Shown: positions 27,584 through 38,000 of the stretch, one piece after another
Numbering within the stretch: position 1 is the first letter of the stretch
Layout: each line of letters begins with the position of its first letter
DNA from: CAZJBS01 sp964544475
GTDB lineage: Bacteria; CLD3; SB21
Assembly (NCBI GenBank): GCA_964544475.1
Contig: CAZJBS010000003.1
Coordinates: 62,001 to 126,000 of the forward strand
Direction of reading: 5' to 3'
DNA length: 64,000 nucleotides
Notes under the pieces: model-generated
The model's input: only the letters and a program-made list of their open reading frames with translations
What the model was told of the DNA's origin: nothing
Databases searched by the model: none
Translations under genes and position numbers: made by a program

Positions 27584-28453
27584 TCAGCCGAAACGGCCGG
27601 TGATGTAATCCTCCGTCATGCGTTCGGACGGAGACGTAAAAAGCTTCTTGGTATCGTCGTACTCGATCATTTGTCCCATCCACATAAACGCGGTTTTGTC
27701 TGATACGCGGGCGGCCTGTTGCATGTTGTGGGTGACAATGATGATCGTATAATCGCGCTTGAGTTCTTCGATCAGGTCCTCGATTTTCTGGGTGGCGATC
27801 GGATCGAGCGCCGAGCAGGGCTCGTCCATCAGGAGGATCTCCGGATCCACCGCCAGAGCACGCGCGATGCAAAGGCGTTGCTGCTGACCGCCGGACAGAC
27901 TGAAGGCGGACAATTTGAGACGATCTTTGACTTCATCCCAGAGCGCGGCTTTGCGCAGGCACCGCTCGACGATCACATCCAGCGCGGCTGAAGACCGTTC
28001 GCCATTGACGCGCGGCCCGTAGGCGACGTTGTCATACACCGATTTTGGGAACGGGTTCGATTTCTGGAAGATCATGCCGACGCGCTTGCGCAGTTCGACC
28101 ACATCGGTGTCGGGATGATAGATGTTGCGTTCATCGATGATGATTTCACCCTCGATGCGGACATTTTCCACCAGATCGTTCATTCGGTTGAAAAGACGAA
28201 GATAGGTTGATTTGCCGCATCCCGACGGACCGATCAAAGCCGTCACTTCCCGCGACTGGATGTCCATGGAAATGTCCTTGAGCGCGTGATGTTCGCCATA
28301 CCACATGTTCACGCCTTTGGAGGCAATCTTTAGAACCGGAGTACGGACGACGGCGGACACCGGGTTGGTCCCGGAGGTCGGGGCCGACCGGTTCGTTGAC
28401 GGATCAGGCATGGCTGTTTGAGCGGTTTTGATGGTGATTCGGTTATCGCTCAT
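27584..28453 (-). CDS. pstB: Phosphate ABC transporter ATPase PstB
   Basis: This 289-residue ATP-binding subunit of the high-affinity phosphate importer has a Walker A motif (G-P-S-G-C-G-K-S-T), signature L-S-G-G-Q-Q-Q-R, Walker B (I-L-L-M-D-E-P-C-S-A-L-D) and H-loop (T-H-N-M). The core begins around residue 42 (L-K-I-A-S-K-G-V-N-M-W-Y-G). The first 40 residues, rich in Thr, Ser and Pro, are a non-conserved extension. It lies 53 bases after pstA. Confidence 0.96.
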   Translation of the reverse strand: MSDNRITIKTAQTAMPDPSTNRSAPTSGTNPVSAVVRTPVLKIASKGVNMWYGEHHALKDISMDIQSREVTALIGPSGCGKSTYLRLFNRMNDLVENVRIEGEIIIDERNIYHPDTDVVELRKRVGMIFQKSNPFPKSVYDNVAYGPRVNGERSSAALDVIVERCLRKAALWDEVKDRLKLSAFSLSGGQQQRLCIARALAVDPEILLMDEPCSALDPIATQKIEDLIEELKRDYTIIIVTHNMQQAARVSDKTAFMWMGQMIEYDDTKKLFTSPSERMTEDYITGRFG

Positions 28454-28506
28454 CGGATTTCTCTCACATTCAATGTATCACATTTCATTTGAAAATACTT
28501 CAATAT

Positions 28507-30126
28507 TCAGAAGGCAGAACTCTGGTATTTTTTACGAAGCCGCGCCCGGATGATAATGGCCGTCAGATTCAACAATAACACAAGAAGAATCAACAGGAGA
28601 GCGGTCATAAACACCATCGGTTTGGCGGCCTCCACATTGGGAGACTGAAAACCGACGTCATAAATGTGGAACCCGAGATGCATGAATTTGCGATCAAGAT
28701 GAAAAAAGGGAAACGACGCATCCAGCGGAAGGTTGGGCGCCAGCTTGACCACACCGGTGATCATCAGTGGCGCGACTTCACCGGCACCCCGGGCCATGGC
28801 CAGGATGACCCCCGTGAGGATACCCGGCGTCGAAGCCGGCAAGATGACGCGCCAGGTGGTTTGCCATTTAGTGGCGCCAAGGGCCATGGAGCCATCGCGC
28901 ACGCCTTTGGGTACGGCATTCAGTGCCTCCTCGGTGGCGACAATAACCACAGGCACGGTTAGCAGCGCCAAGGTCAGTGAGGCCCACAGAATGCCTCCGG
29001 TACCCCACGTGGGGGTTGGCAGACGTTCGGGATAAAAAAGATTGTCAATCGTGCCGCCGCAGAAATATACAAAGAAGCCCAACCCGAAAATGCCGAATAC
29101 GATGGAAGGAACACCCGCGAGATTATTCACGGCAATCCGGATGATGCGAACCCACAAGCCCTGCCGGGCATATTCCTTGAGATACAAGGCGGCCACCACG
29201 CCAAATGGCACAACAGCAAGAGTCATGAGCAGTACCATCATGACCGTGCCAAAGATGGCCGGAAAAACGCCGCCTTCTGTGTTGGATTCCCTGGGGTCTG
29301 CCGTCAGGAATTCAGAAATTTTGGTCACGTAATGCGAAAGGCGGTCGGCAAGACTCAAACGATTGGGCTCGGTGAAACGGACAATACCGGCCAGAGGTAA
29401 TTCTTTTTCTTCCTGTTGGGCGAGGGCGACCACGACGCTCAGGCCTGAAATTTCCGCCGCCAGCGTGTCGATGCGGCTTCGCGACATTCCGTATTTCTGC
29501 TGCAGTTCCTCCAGCCGTCGATCCAGAGCCAGATTGGAGGCAGCATTGGAGGTGCCATAGAAGTCCATCTTCTGGCGTTCCAGACGAATCTTCTCCATTT
29601 CGTCATTGACAGACCCGATAACCGAAGTTTCGATCTCGTCGATTGCCTGTTGTACGAGGCGGGCCTTTTCCAGGAGGGAACGGAAAGAAGGAATGGCATA
29701 ATCTCCTGTGGCAACGACGGCGCCGTGGTTTTTTACCGACAGCAGGAAGCCATACATATTACCGTTGGCGCGCCGTTCGATACACAGGGCATTCATGGGA
29801 TAATCGAGGGCGGTCACGTCACTCTCGTTGATCCATCGGAAATCGCTTCCATAGACGTCCCGATTGCCCACCTTCAACTGCCATCGGACGCCTTCCAGGC
29901 CGGTGGCTTCATCGACGGCGCCGGGTATGGACTCCTCGTCGGAGATTTCGCCCAAATGGATTTGTCCGTTTTGTTGCGTGACCCGGGCAATGGGAGACGG
30001 CCAGAAAACCCCCGCCCCGTGAAAGGCAACAACCGCGAGCAAACCCGCCACCAGAAAGCAGATGCCGGCAAGGACGGCTCCTGTCAACCACAGAAACATG
30101 TCTCCATTTTTGAAAAGGCGCATCAT
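28507..30126 (-). CDS. pstA: Phosphate ABC transporter permease PstA, with large periplasmic insert
   Basis: This 539-residue permease is far longer than E. coli PstA (about 300). One membrane helix at about 12-35 is followed by an extracytoplasmic insert of roughly 240 residues. The insert is beta-rich at first and then contains a long coiled coil with many Glu, Lys, Gln and Leu (about 150-240). The ordinary permease core starts near residue 290 (V-F-P-A-I-F-G-T-V-M-M) with the EAA-like loop A-L-G-A-T-K-W-Q-T. Similar long PstA forms are known in Pseudomonas and relatives. It pairs with the equally enlarged PstC 18 bases upstream. Confidence 0.93.
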   Translation of the reverse strand: MMRLFKNGDMFLWLTGAVLAGICFLVAGLLAVVAFHGAGVFWPSPIARVTQQNGQIHLGEISDEESIPGAVDEATGLEGVRWQLKVGNRDVYGSDFRWINESDVTALDYPMNALCIERRANGNMYGFLLSVKNHGAVVATGDYAIPSFRSLLEKARLVQQAIDEIETSVIGSVNDEMEKIRLERQKMDFYGTSNAASNLALDRRLEELQQKYGMSRSRIDTLAAEISGLSVVVALAQQEEKELPLAGIVRFTEPNRLSLADRLSHYVTKISEFLTADPRESNTEGGVFPAIFGTVMMVLLMTLAVVPFGVVAALYLKEYARQGLWVRIIRIAVNNLAGVPSIVFGIFGLGFFVYFCGGTIDNLFYPERLPTPTWGTGGILWASLTLALLTVPVVIVATEEALNAVPKGVRDGSMALGATKWQTTWRVILPASTPGILTGVILAMARGAGEVAPLMITGVVKLAPNLPLDASFPFFHLDRKFMHLGFHIYDVGFQSPNVEAAKPMVFMTALLLILLVLLLNLTAIIIRARLRKKYQSSAF

Positions 30127-30144
30127 GGTTTGGCCGTTTCCTGT

Positions 30145-32313
30145 CTAAAGCGAGGCATATTTTTTTCTGAGCCGCTGCCGTACGGTTTCAGCCACCGTGT
30201 TGATCACAAACGTCAGAAGGAACAGGATCAGGCCGGACAGGAACAGCACGCGGTAGAGCGAGCCGCCGTGCGGGGCTTCGGGAATCTCCACGGCGATATT
30301 GGCCGAAAGCGTCCTCATGCCGTTGAACATGCTCCAATCCATGATCGGCGTGTTGCCGGTCGCCATCAGTACGATCATCGTTTCACCAATGGCCCGGCCA
30401 AACCCGATCATGACCGCGCTGAAAATCCCGGCGCTGGCCGCGGGGAGCACGACCCGGACGGCGGTTTGCCAGCGGGATGCCCCAAGGGCAAGCGATGCGG
30501 ACGTCAAGTGGGCCGGCACACTGGAAAGGGAATCTTCCGTGATCGTAAAAATAACCGGCATGGACGCAAACGCCAGTGCGATACCGACGACGATGCAGTT
30601 GCGCTGATCATACGTGACATTCAGCGTCGTGTAGAGCCAATGCTGCGCATCGCCGGCCATAACGAGATCCTCAAACCAGGAACCTGCCGAAACGCCTATG
30701 AACAACGCCAGAAGCAGGGCGGGTATCATCAGCAGGAATTCATAGCCAAATTTGAAACGTTGGATGAAGCGGCGTGGCATTCTTTCCAATAGCGCGATCA
30801 TGCCGATCAGCAGTATCGGCACCAGGAAAATACTCAGAAAGAAGCCCGGCAAAGTGTCTTTGATAAGGGGCGCAAGCCAGAGGCCGGCGAGAAAGCCGAT
30901 GACCACACTGGGCAGCGCCGCCATGATTTCCACGGTCGGCTTGATCACGGCCCGAATTCTGGGATGAGCGAATTGCGACGTGTACAACGCCCCCATGATG
31001 GCCAATGGAACGGCGAAGAACATGGCATACAATGTCCCCTTGATGGTTCCGAAAATCAGAGGCACGAGGCTGAATTTGGGTTCGAAGTCGTCCGTGCCCC
31101 CGGTGGATTGCCACGTGTAGGAGGGTTTGTCGTAACTTTCATACCATACGTTATCCCACAGCGTTTTGGAGGATACTTCCGGATGTGGATTGTTCACCGT
31201 GTAGGCGAGGAGCCGGCCATTCTGATCCATACCCACAAGCCCGTCCGATTTTGGGGAGAATCCGGCCAACCGGATGGCCGCCGTCGACGCTCTGATTTCA
31301 AGAAGGAGTTGTTCACTCGTCGAGTGGTATACCCGCAAGAAACCGTCCGCATCCCCGGTCAGAAAACTCTTGTTTCGCCACGAGGGGACAATGGTCGTGA
31401 TTGGCCTGTGACCTTCGGAGAATGTCCGTATGGACGTCAACGTGCGCGCATCGCTCGTCACCGAAGAGGGTGTAAGCATCCAGGCGCCGATGTGTCCTCC
31501 TTCGGTTCCACTCACCACCATGGTCTCGCCGATCAGGTACGTCATGGCCGTGACGCGCGAGCCGCTTCCCATGTCGACCGTTTCCGTCCATTCGGGGTCG
31601 GAACCGGGATTCCAGCGCCATCGCTCCACGCGTCCATGGTCCAATCCGGCCAAAATGGTTTCGGAATTGGCATTGATGAGCAGTGATAAAATCGGCCCGT
31701 CCGCGGTGAATTGGGTGCGGAAAGTATCCTGTCCGGCAAAAAATACGTTGACGAGCCGGCCCGACGCCCACGCATAAACCAGATCCCCGCCATGTCTCGC
31801 CGCCGCAACACACGTGGCCGAAGCGGTCGTTACGTCGGAAAACAACGCAACATACGGTAACACTTCCGGCACCACCGTTCGCTGTCGGCCTTCAAACAGC
31901 GTATTGAAACGAATCTCGGTTTGCAGTACACGGCCGGCGGACGTGGTGAGCATGAACTGATGCGAGAAAGGGATTCGTACGACCGACGTGAGGGTTTCAG
32001 GCGTCGTGAGCGGCCAGGTTTTGATGCGCCGGTTTTCGGCTGTCGTCACGAAATGCAGACGGCCATCCCTGGACACGGCATACAGGATTTCTTTTTGTTC
32101 TTCTTCACCGATGGCGAGCAGGTCATGCGCGGGCGTGGCCAGAATCGAGGGCGTGTCGAGGGTCATGGTCTGATCCGATTCAGCCGGCAGCCACAGGGGA
32201 ATGGTCTGCGAAACGATGAAGATCATTATGCCGGCGACGACCAACACCAGAGCCAGACCACCGGCCGTAATGATGCCGGTGGCAAGGCGGTCGGTTATTT
32301 TTCGGAGCTTCAC
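30145..32313 (-). CDS. pstC: Phosphate ABC transporter permease PstC, with beta-propeller-like insert
   Basis: This 722-residue permease begins at GTG. After the first membrane helix (about 16-37) comes about 360 residues of soluble sequence with repeating beta-strand patterns (for example L-Y-A-V-S-R-D-G-R-L-H-F-V and F-L-T-G-D-A-D-G-F-L-R-V-Y-H). These resemble WD40/PQQ-type propeller blades and would sit on the periplasmic side. The canonical permease domain (about 415-722) follows, with the EAA-type loop A-L-G-A-S-R-W-Q-T and a C-terminal V-R-Q-R-L-R-K-K-Y. Enlarged PstC/PstA pairs occur in other diderms. The insert may sense or dock a periplasmic partner, which is an inference. Confidence 0.92.
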   Translation of the reverse strand: MKLRKITDRLATGIITAGGLALVLVVAGIMIFIVSQTIPLWLPAESDQTMTLDTPSILATPAHDLLAIGEEEQKEILYAVSRDGRLHFVTTAENRRIKTWPLTTPETLTSVVRIPFSHQFMLTTSAGRVLQTEIRFNTLFEGRQRTVVPEVLPYVALFSDVTTASATCVAAARHGGDLVYAWASGRLVNVFFAGQDTFRTQFTADGPILSLLINANSETILAGLDHGRVERWRWNPGSDPEWTETVDMGSGSRVTAMTYLIGETMVVSGTEGGHIGAWMLTPSSVTSDARTLTSIRTFSEGHRPITTIVPSWRNKSFLTGDADGFLRVYHSTSEQLLLEIRASTAAIRLAGFSPKSDGLVGMDQNGRLLAYTVNNPHPEVSSKTLWDNVWYESYDKPSYTWQSTGGTDDFEPKFSLVPLIFGTIKGTLYAMFFAVPLAIMGALYTSQFAHPRIRAVIKPTVEIMAALPSVVIGFLAGLWLAPLIKDTLPGFFLSIFLVPILLIGMIALLERMPRRFIQRFKFGYEFLLMIPALLLALFIGVSAGSWFEDLVMAGDAQHWLYTTLNVTYDQRNCIVVGIALAFASMPVIFTITEDSLSSVPAHLTSASLALGASRWQTAVRVVLPAASAGIFSAVMIGFGRAIGETMIVLMATGNTPIMDWSMFNGMRTLSANIAVEIPEAPHGGSLYRVLFLSGLILFLLTFVINTVAETVRQRLRKKYASL

Positions 32314-32329
32314 GTACGAAGTCCGTCGA

Positions 32330-33370
32330 TCACGGTTCGATCAATTGGCGTTGCGCCGCGACAATGTCCGCGGTCAGGGGCATGTAACCATCCTTGGCCA
32401 CGACCATTTGCCCTTCGTAGCTCAGCACAAATCGGAGAAATTCTTTGCGCAGGTCATCGAGGCCTTTTGTGGGGTCTTTTGCCACATAAACGTAAAGAAA
32501 CCGGCTCAAAGGATACGCCGAACTCTTGACGTTGTCATAAGTTGGTTCGACGAACTGACCGTCTTTTCCGCCAATCGGAAGCGCGCGAACATCGGTGGTT
32601 GTGTAACCAATGCCGGAATACCCGATCGAATAACGGTCTGTACCGACACCTTGGACCACGGATGCGGAACCCGGCTGCTCTTTGACATTATCTTTGAAAT
32701 CCCCCTTGAAAAGGGCATGTTCCTTGAAGTAACCATAGGTTCCAGATGCCGAATTTCGGCCATAGAGGCTGATAGGCCGGTCTTTCCACTCGTCTTCAAG
32801 GCCGAGTTGCCCCCACGTGAGGATTTCTTCCTTGGCGCCGCCTTTGCGTGATTTTGAGAAAATGGCGTCAATCTGCTGCAGGGTCAGGCCTTTGATGGGG
32901 TTGTCTTTGTGCACATACACAGCCAGGCCGTCATACGCGGTCTCAATCGCGGTCGGCTTGTAGCCGTGCTTCTTCTCGAATTTGTCGATTTCTTCCTTCT
33001 TCATCGGCCTTGACATCGGCCCGAACTGGGCGGTACCTTCGATCAACGCGGGAGGCGCCGAACTGGATCCCTTGCCCTCGATTTGCACATTGACGCTGGG
33101 ATACAATTTTTTGAATTCCTCGGCCCAATAGGTCATCAGGTTATTCATGGTATCCGAACCGATACTGTTCAGGTTTCCGGATACACCGCCGGTTTTCACA
33201 TACTTCGGGATGTTTTCTTCCACTTTGACGGCGGTCGAGGCGGCGACGGCTGTCTGTGCTTTTGATCCGTCTTCCTCTTTCTTGAATTCCTTTTTCTTTT
33301 CCCCGCACGCAATAACAACCGACAGGACAAGGGCGCCTGTCAGCCACAAAAAGCTGGATGGCCGGTTCAT
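32330..33370 (-). CDS. pstS: Phosphate-binding lipoprotein PstS
   Basis: I chose ATG 33370 (346 residues), which has GGAG upstream and gives a proper signal peptide ending in V-I-A-C (Cys22, lipobox). A charged Lys/Glu linker follows. The PBP fold shows I-G-S-D-T-M-N near the start and G-R-N-S-A-S-G-T-Y-G-Y-F in the second lobe, both phosphate-contacting regions in PstS. It delivers phosphate to PstCAB. It is first in the operon, behind four phased Pho-box hexamers. Confidence 0.95.
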   Translation of the reverse strand: MNRPSSFLWLTGALVLSVVIACGEKKKEFKKEEDGSKAQTAVAASTAVKVEENIPKYVKTGGVSGNLNSIGSDTMNNLMTYWAEEFKKLYPSVNVQIEGKGSSSAPPALIEGTAQFGPMSRPMKKEEIDKFEKKHGYKPTAIETAYDGLAVYVHKDNPIKGLTLQQIDAIFSKSRKGGAKEEILTWGQLGLEDEWKDRPISLYGRNSASGTYGYFKEHALFKGDFKDNVKEQPGSASVVQGVGTDRYSIGYSGIGYTTTDVRALPIGGKDGQFVEPTYDNVKSSAYPLSRFLYVYVAKDPTKGLDDLRKEFLRFVLSYEGQMVVAKDGYMPLTADIVAAQRQLIEP

Positions 33371-33446
33371 GGTTTGCTCCAAAGGATTTGGTTGGTCATT
33401 TGTTTTTTGATCTTGTCGCAAAATATGATCCAAATTAAGATGCCAT

Positions 33447-33485
33447 TGTTAAACGAATATTAACTAATTATTACACCTGTGTTAA
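33447..33485 (-). promoter_or_regulatory. Predicted Pho box: four hexamers with 11-bp phasing
   Basis: On the plus strand TGTTAA (33447), TATTAA (33458), TATTAC (33469) and TGTTAA (33480) start exactly 11 bases apart. Read towards pstS they are TTAACA-like. Direct repeats at an 11-bp period are the binding pattern of PhoB-type regulators, and TTAACA is the PhoP-box core in Bacillus. The array lies 77 bases upstream of pstS. Ten bases after it is TAATTT, a possible -10 for an activated promoter. Confidence 0.75.
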
Positions 33486-33515
33486 GAAATTATGATGAAA
33501 GTCACTCTTAAAGTA

Positions 33516-33544
33516 TTGTAATTAATATTATTAGATACTATGTT
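33516..33544 (+). promoter_or_regulatory. Predicted sigma70-type promoter of the HAD gene
   Basis: TTGTAA at 33516-33521 and TATGTT at 33539-33544 are 17 bases apart, 46 bases before the ATG of the HAD gene. The Pho box lies about 30 bases upstream, so PhoB could also affect this divergent gene. Confidence 0.5.
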
Positions 33545-33589
33545 AAATGACCAGGCATATTTTCGAGAGGACTTAAAGAAAGGCAGGTC

Positions 33590-34213
33590 ATGTCGCATCA
33601 GATTTCGACCATTTACTTTGACTTGGGGAAAGTCCTGGTTCATTTTGACTGGGCGGCCGCCTGTGAGAGAATGGCCACACACTCCAGTTCCACGCCGCCT
33701 CAAATCCATAAGGAGATAACAGGCGGTGATTTGGTGGCCCGATATGAACGTGGCGAGCTGACGACATCGGATTTTCTGAGCTTGTTTGGAAAAAAGATAG
33801 GATTCCGCGAGCCGGCAGGGTACTTGAAAGAACTGTGGTCGGATATCTTCACGCCCATCGATGAGCACGTGGCCATGATAGGACAGGTGAAGCCGCCAAT
33901 ACAGGTTGGAATTCTATCGAACACGAACGAAGCCCATATGGACTGGATACACGATCGGTTTCATTGGTTCCGGTCCATTCGGCCCAAAGTGTTGTCCTGC
34001 GAAGTGGGATTCAGAAAGCCGGAGTTGGAGATATATGACATTGCCGCCAAACGCGCCGGCGCCCTTCCGGGAGAAATCCTTTTTGTTGATGACCTGCCGG
34101 ACAATGTCACCGCCGCACAGAAAGCCGGGTGGCATGCCGTACGAGCGACACCGGGAGAGTCCCTGCGCCAATGCCTCAGGGCGAGCGGCTGGGATCACAT
34201 TGTTTCCACTTGA
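33590..34213 (+). CDS. HAD-superfamily phosphatase (YihX-like)
   Basis: This 207-residue HAD hydrolase has motif I F-D-L-G-K-V-L near residue 9 (the nucleophile Asp, with Gly at the +2 position as in E. coli YihX), motif II S-N-T-N, and motifs III/IV in V-G-F-R-K-P-E and F-V-D-D-L-P-D-N. The helical cap is of the small type. YihX removes phosphate from glucose 1-phosphate, but the substrate here cannot be told. It is divergent from pstS and shares its AT-rich regulatory gap, which makes phosphate-responsive expression plausible. Confidence 0.85.
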   Translation: MSHQISTIYFDLGKVLVHFDWAAACERMATHSSSTPPQIHKEITGGDLVARYERGELTTSDFLSLFGKKIGFREPAGYLKELWSDIFTPIDEHVAMIGQVKPPIQVGILSNTNEAHMDWIHDRFHWFRSIRPKVLSCEVGFRKPELEIYDIAAKRAGALPGEILFVDDLPDNVTAAQKAGWHAVRATPGESLRQCLRASGWDHIVST

Positions 34214-34272
34214 TTTTACGCACTTGGCCGTTTACTTTTGACCAGTACCATTGACCCACGTCACCCCGGCTC

Positions 34273-34992
34273 ATGAAAAATCCAACCATTCTCGTCGCGG
34301 ACGATAATCCGCACATCTCGAAATTACTGACCATGAATCTTGAAAAGGAAGGGTTCCGCGTGATTCACGCCACGAACGGCGAGGAAGCGCTGGAAAAACT
34401 CGAATCCGAGAAACCCGATCTGGTCATTTCGGATGTGATGATGCCCAAGCTCGACGGCATAGCGCTGTGTCAGAAGATCAGAACCGAATCCTCCATGCCA
34501 ATGGTTCCCTTCATGTTCCTGACGTCGATCGATGCGAATGTCACGCAAAAGCGGGGTTTTCGAGCCGGCGCCGACCAATACCTGATCAAATCGGAAATCA
34601 ATCGCGACGTATTGCTTGGCAAGGTCAATGAAATGCTGAAACACGTGCACAAAATCAACGATATCGATGCGCCTGCCAAGTCCACGTTCAAAGGCGATCT
34701 GTCGGAGTTAAGTTTGATCGAAATTCTTCAATTGTTGCACATACATAAAAAGACCGGCCATCTGGCGGTTCGGCGTCCGTACTATCCGGAGGCCAACGTC
34801 TATGTCAAGGATGGCGAGGTCGTGCACGCCGCGCTTGGCGAGGATAGGGATGAAAAAGCGTTGTTGATCATGTCGGTGTGGAAGCGCGGAGAATTTGTGT
34901 ATGAGCAGCAGGATGTGAACGGTATTGAAAAGACGATGTCATCGACGACGGAAAACATCATCATGGAAAGCTGCCGGATGGCCGGCCAATAG
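34273..34992 (+). CDS. Response regulator with DUF4388 output domain
   Basis: This 239-residue protein has a receiver domain (about 5-122), with Asp10-Asp11, phosphorylation site Asp54 and Lys in I-K-S-E. A DUF4388 domain follows (about 136-230), with the pattern F-K-G-D-L-S-E-L-S-L-I-E-I-L-Q-L-L and K-T-G-H-L-A-V. DUF4388 is common in regulators of Deltaproteobacteria and FCB-like lineages and has no DNA-binding motif; its output is thought to be protein-based. No kinase is adjacent. Three relatives lie at 51576-54337. A bidirectional terminator follows. Confidence 0.9.
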   Translation: MKNPTILVADDNPHISKLLTMNLEKEGFRVIHATNGEEALEKLESEKPDLVISDVMMPKLDGIALCQKIRTESSMPMVPFMFLTSIDANVTQKRGFRAGADQYLIKSEINRDVLLGKVNEMLKHVHKINDIDAPAKSTFKGDLSELSLIEILQLLHIHKKTGHLAVRRPYYPEANVYVKDGEVVHAALGEDRDEKALLIMSVWKRGEFVYEQQDVNGIEKTMSSTTENIIMESCRMAGQ

Positions 34993-35015
34993 CCGTTGCG
35001 CGTGTGGCGGAAATG

Positions 35016-35053
35016 AAAACGGGCTGACATTGGTATGACAGCCCATTTTTATT
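35016..35053. terminator. Bidirectional terminator between convergent genes
   Basis: GGGCTGACAT (35021-35030) pairs with ATGACAGCCC (35035-35044) around a short loop, flanked by A's on the left and T's on the right. It can stop transcription of the REC-DUF4388 gene from the left and of the metalloprotease gene from the right. Confidence 0.85.
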
Positions 35054-35071
35054 TCACGTCTCCGGACGGGA

Positions 35072-38000
35072 CTAGAAGTCGTAGCCGATTGAGAAATAAT
35101 GTTTGGCGTCGTTGCCGTGAAATCGGGGATTCATGATATTCCATGCCAGGTCGTATCGCAGGACAAAGAACCCCACAAACGCCCGGATACCAAAGCCATA
35201 CCCGACGCGCACATCCTGAAACACGGTTGTCCCATCGGCCAATTCGGTGGTCCAGTTGAACTTCGAACGGTTGTACTGAATATTGCCGAGGCGGTCGAGA
35301 TAACGATACGTGGCCGGCCGTTCGCCGTCCGAGCTTTCGCGGCCTCCCCATGCGGCGCCGGCGTCAATAAAGGTGACACCGCGTATCTGTTGCAGAAAGA
35401 GCGGAAGAGGGAAGCCCAGTTGCATGATGTGGATGAAAGGAAAACGGAATTCGAAATTGGCCACGGCATACCGCGTGCCCTGCAGTTCGTAATAGTCGCA
35501 GCCGCGCACCGGCGTGACATACGTGGCGAGGAAATCCTGGAACTGATTGATGACAATATCGCCGTTGGTGAAACGGGGAGCGATCCAGTTGTCCAGGCCA
35601 CCGACGAAAAACCTTTGCGGATCACGGCCATAGGTGGCGCCGCCGCTGCCGCGCATGGCCACGGCATAATACTTCTTGAACCAATAGTACTTCCGCAAAT
35701 CCGCCGCGACGGAAATAAAACGAAGGCCATTGGCGCCATAACCCGGACTTCCCGACACGGCAATCTGGGCCCGGCGACCGTCGAAAGGACCGAATATCGT
35801 GAAGAGCGAATTGTCCGTGGTCAACGCGGCCGACAGAATCGTGTTCTGCGAATGACGGGTTGGTCCCAGGCCCGCAATATCTTCCTTGCGAATGGCCGAT
35901 GATTGAGAAACGGAGGTTTCCCGGGCAAGCGTGAATTGTGTGACGCCCACATCGAAACGGTCAAACTTGTTGAATGGTCTCGATGCGCTGATGGTGGCGC
36001 CATAGTATCGGTACCTGATGAAACTATCCGCATAACCGTCCTGCCCCTCCACCGGCACGTCGTAGCTCACTTCATCCAGGAAATCCGTGGCGAATGAGTA
36101 AGCGGTGTGGAATGCCGTCAAACCATAGTCGGTGCGATTGGACAGGTAGTAATAGGAACCGAAGAAACTGCTATTCTTAAGATCGAAAAACAGGTTGGTG
36201 CCAAATTGCAGACGGTGGTTGCCGAGAATGTCACTGAACGCAAACTGGGTCGTTCCCTGGAAACCGATAAATGTATTGAAGCCGGCGGTGCCGTACAACA
36301 AATCGGGCGTGAAACGCACTTTGTACTTCCGGATTCGATATTCACCATTCTCATTCTTATAGACGCGTTCTGGCAATACGACAAGGGTTTGTTCTTCCTC
36401 GGCGGCCGACGCGGAGTCATTTTCAAATCCCGTGAACACGAAACTGCGGAAGGACGGCGTCTCGCCTGACTTTCTTCCGGGGGCCGAACTTCCGGTCGTA
36501 TCCTCGCCGATAAATACGACCTGTGTGGAATCCGAGTCCCCGGAACGAGCGGTCGATTTTTCGCCCAAACCGATTTCATCGCTGAGTGTTTCCGGGAGAT
36601 CCTTCTCTTTTCTGAATTTCTTCATTGAAATCGTCAGGGGGAGTTCAATGGGCTTTGCATCGAAGGGGTTTTTGAGAGTGAAAATGTCGAAGCCGATCTT
36701 GTTGAAGGCCGTGTAAGCCAGGAGTTTGCCGTCCTTGCTCAACGACGGCTGGAAAATGCCACTGAGGTTATTGGTGATGGCATAGTTTCTGTCGGCGGTG
36801 AGATCAGCTACATACAGGTTGGACACGCCGTTGCGGCTGGAAGTGAATAGCAGTTTGGAATTGTCCGGGCCCCATTCCGGCCATTCATCGTTCATCGGAT
36901 CCGTGGTGATGCGTACAATGTCGGAACCGTCGCTATTCATGACATAAATGTCCGTCTGGGCGTACGGGATCGAAGCCATGTCAAAGCCGGCGGCCGGCTT
37001 GGTGAGCATGTCCTGCCGGTCGGACACAAAGGCGATCTTACGGCCATCGCGGCTGAAGACGGCTCTCAGATCGCTGAAAATATCGTCGGTAAGTTTCGTC
37101 AATTGGCGTGCGGACAAATCCAGGACATAGATGTCGCTCTGGCCGTGCCAGATGCCTGAAAACACAATACGCTGACCGTCCGGGCTCCAGCTTCCGCCGG
37201 TGATGCCTTCGAGGTCTTTCCATTTAAACCGGTCCAGGGCGCCGCTTTCCACATCCAACACGAGCAAGGCGTCGTTATCGCTGGCCTTGGCTGAAAAAAC
37301 GAGCCGCCGTCCATCCGGGCTCCAGTTCATGCCAGGGCTCAGCCAGTGCAGTTGTTCCAGATCGGGGGTCTTTTCACCGGACACGAGTTTCCGCAGGATC
37401 GTGCCGTCGACGGATGACATCAGCATGATATCGGCGTACCCGCTCCTGTCCGTCAGGAAGGCGATCTTGTCTCCATTCGGAGAAAGAGCGGCACTGATGT
37501 TGTAGAAATTCTCGTCGCGATCGTGGCGGGTCAATTGCTTCCCGATTTCCTTGACCGGCTGCATGTTGGCGATATCCGGAAAATATATCTTGCGGTGATA
37601 CATGGCCCATTTTTCAGAAAACTCATCCATCTTCATTCCAAACACCGCTTCTGTCGCTGAATTGGACGTACCGGCCACCCGGAACTTGGTGATGAATTCG
37701 GCGACTTTTTCCTCGCCGTACTTTTCTTCGATGTAACGAAAGATAGTCGGGCCCGCCGTGTAGACGGCATAGCCGGTCATGTTATCTATGGAAGGCAGGT
37801 AACCCTCGGTCACGGCATCGCGGACAAACATGTCGGATTGGGTATCGAAGGTCTCGTGGCGGGATGAATATTCCGCCAAACCCTCGGCAAACCACAGTGG
37901 AATCTGGACACGAAACCGGCCGGTCAACATGGCCTGAACCGATCCGCCGTACATATAGTCATTCATGACACCGTGCACCAATTCGTGATGGATCACGTGC

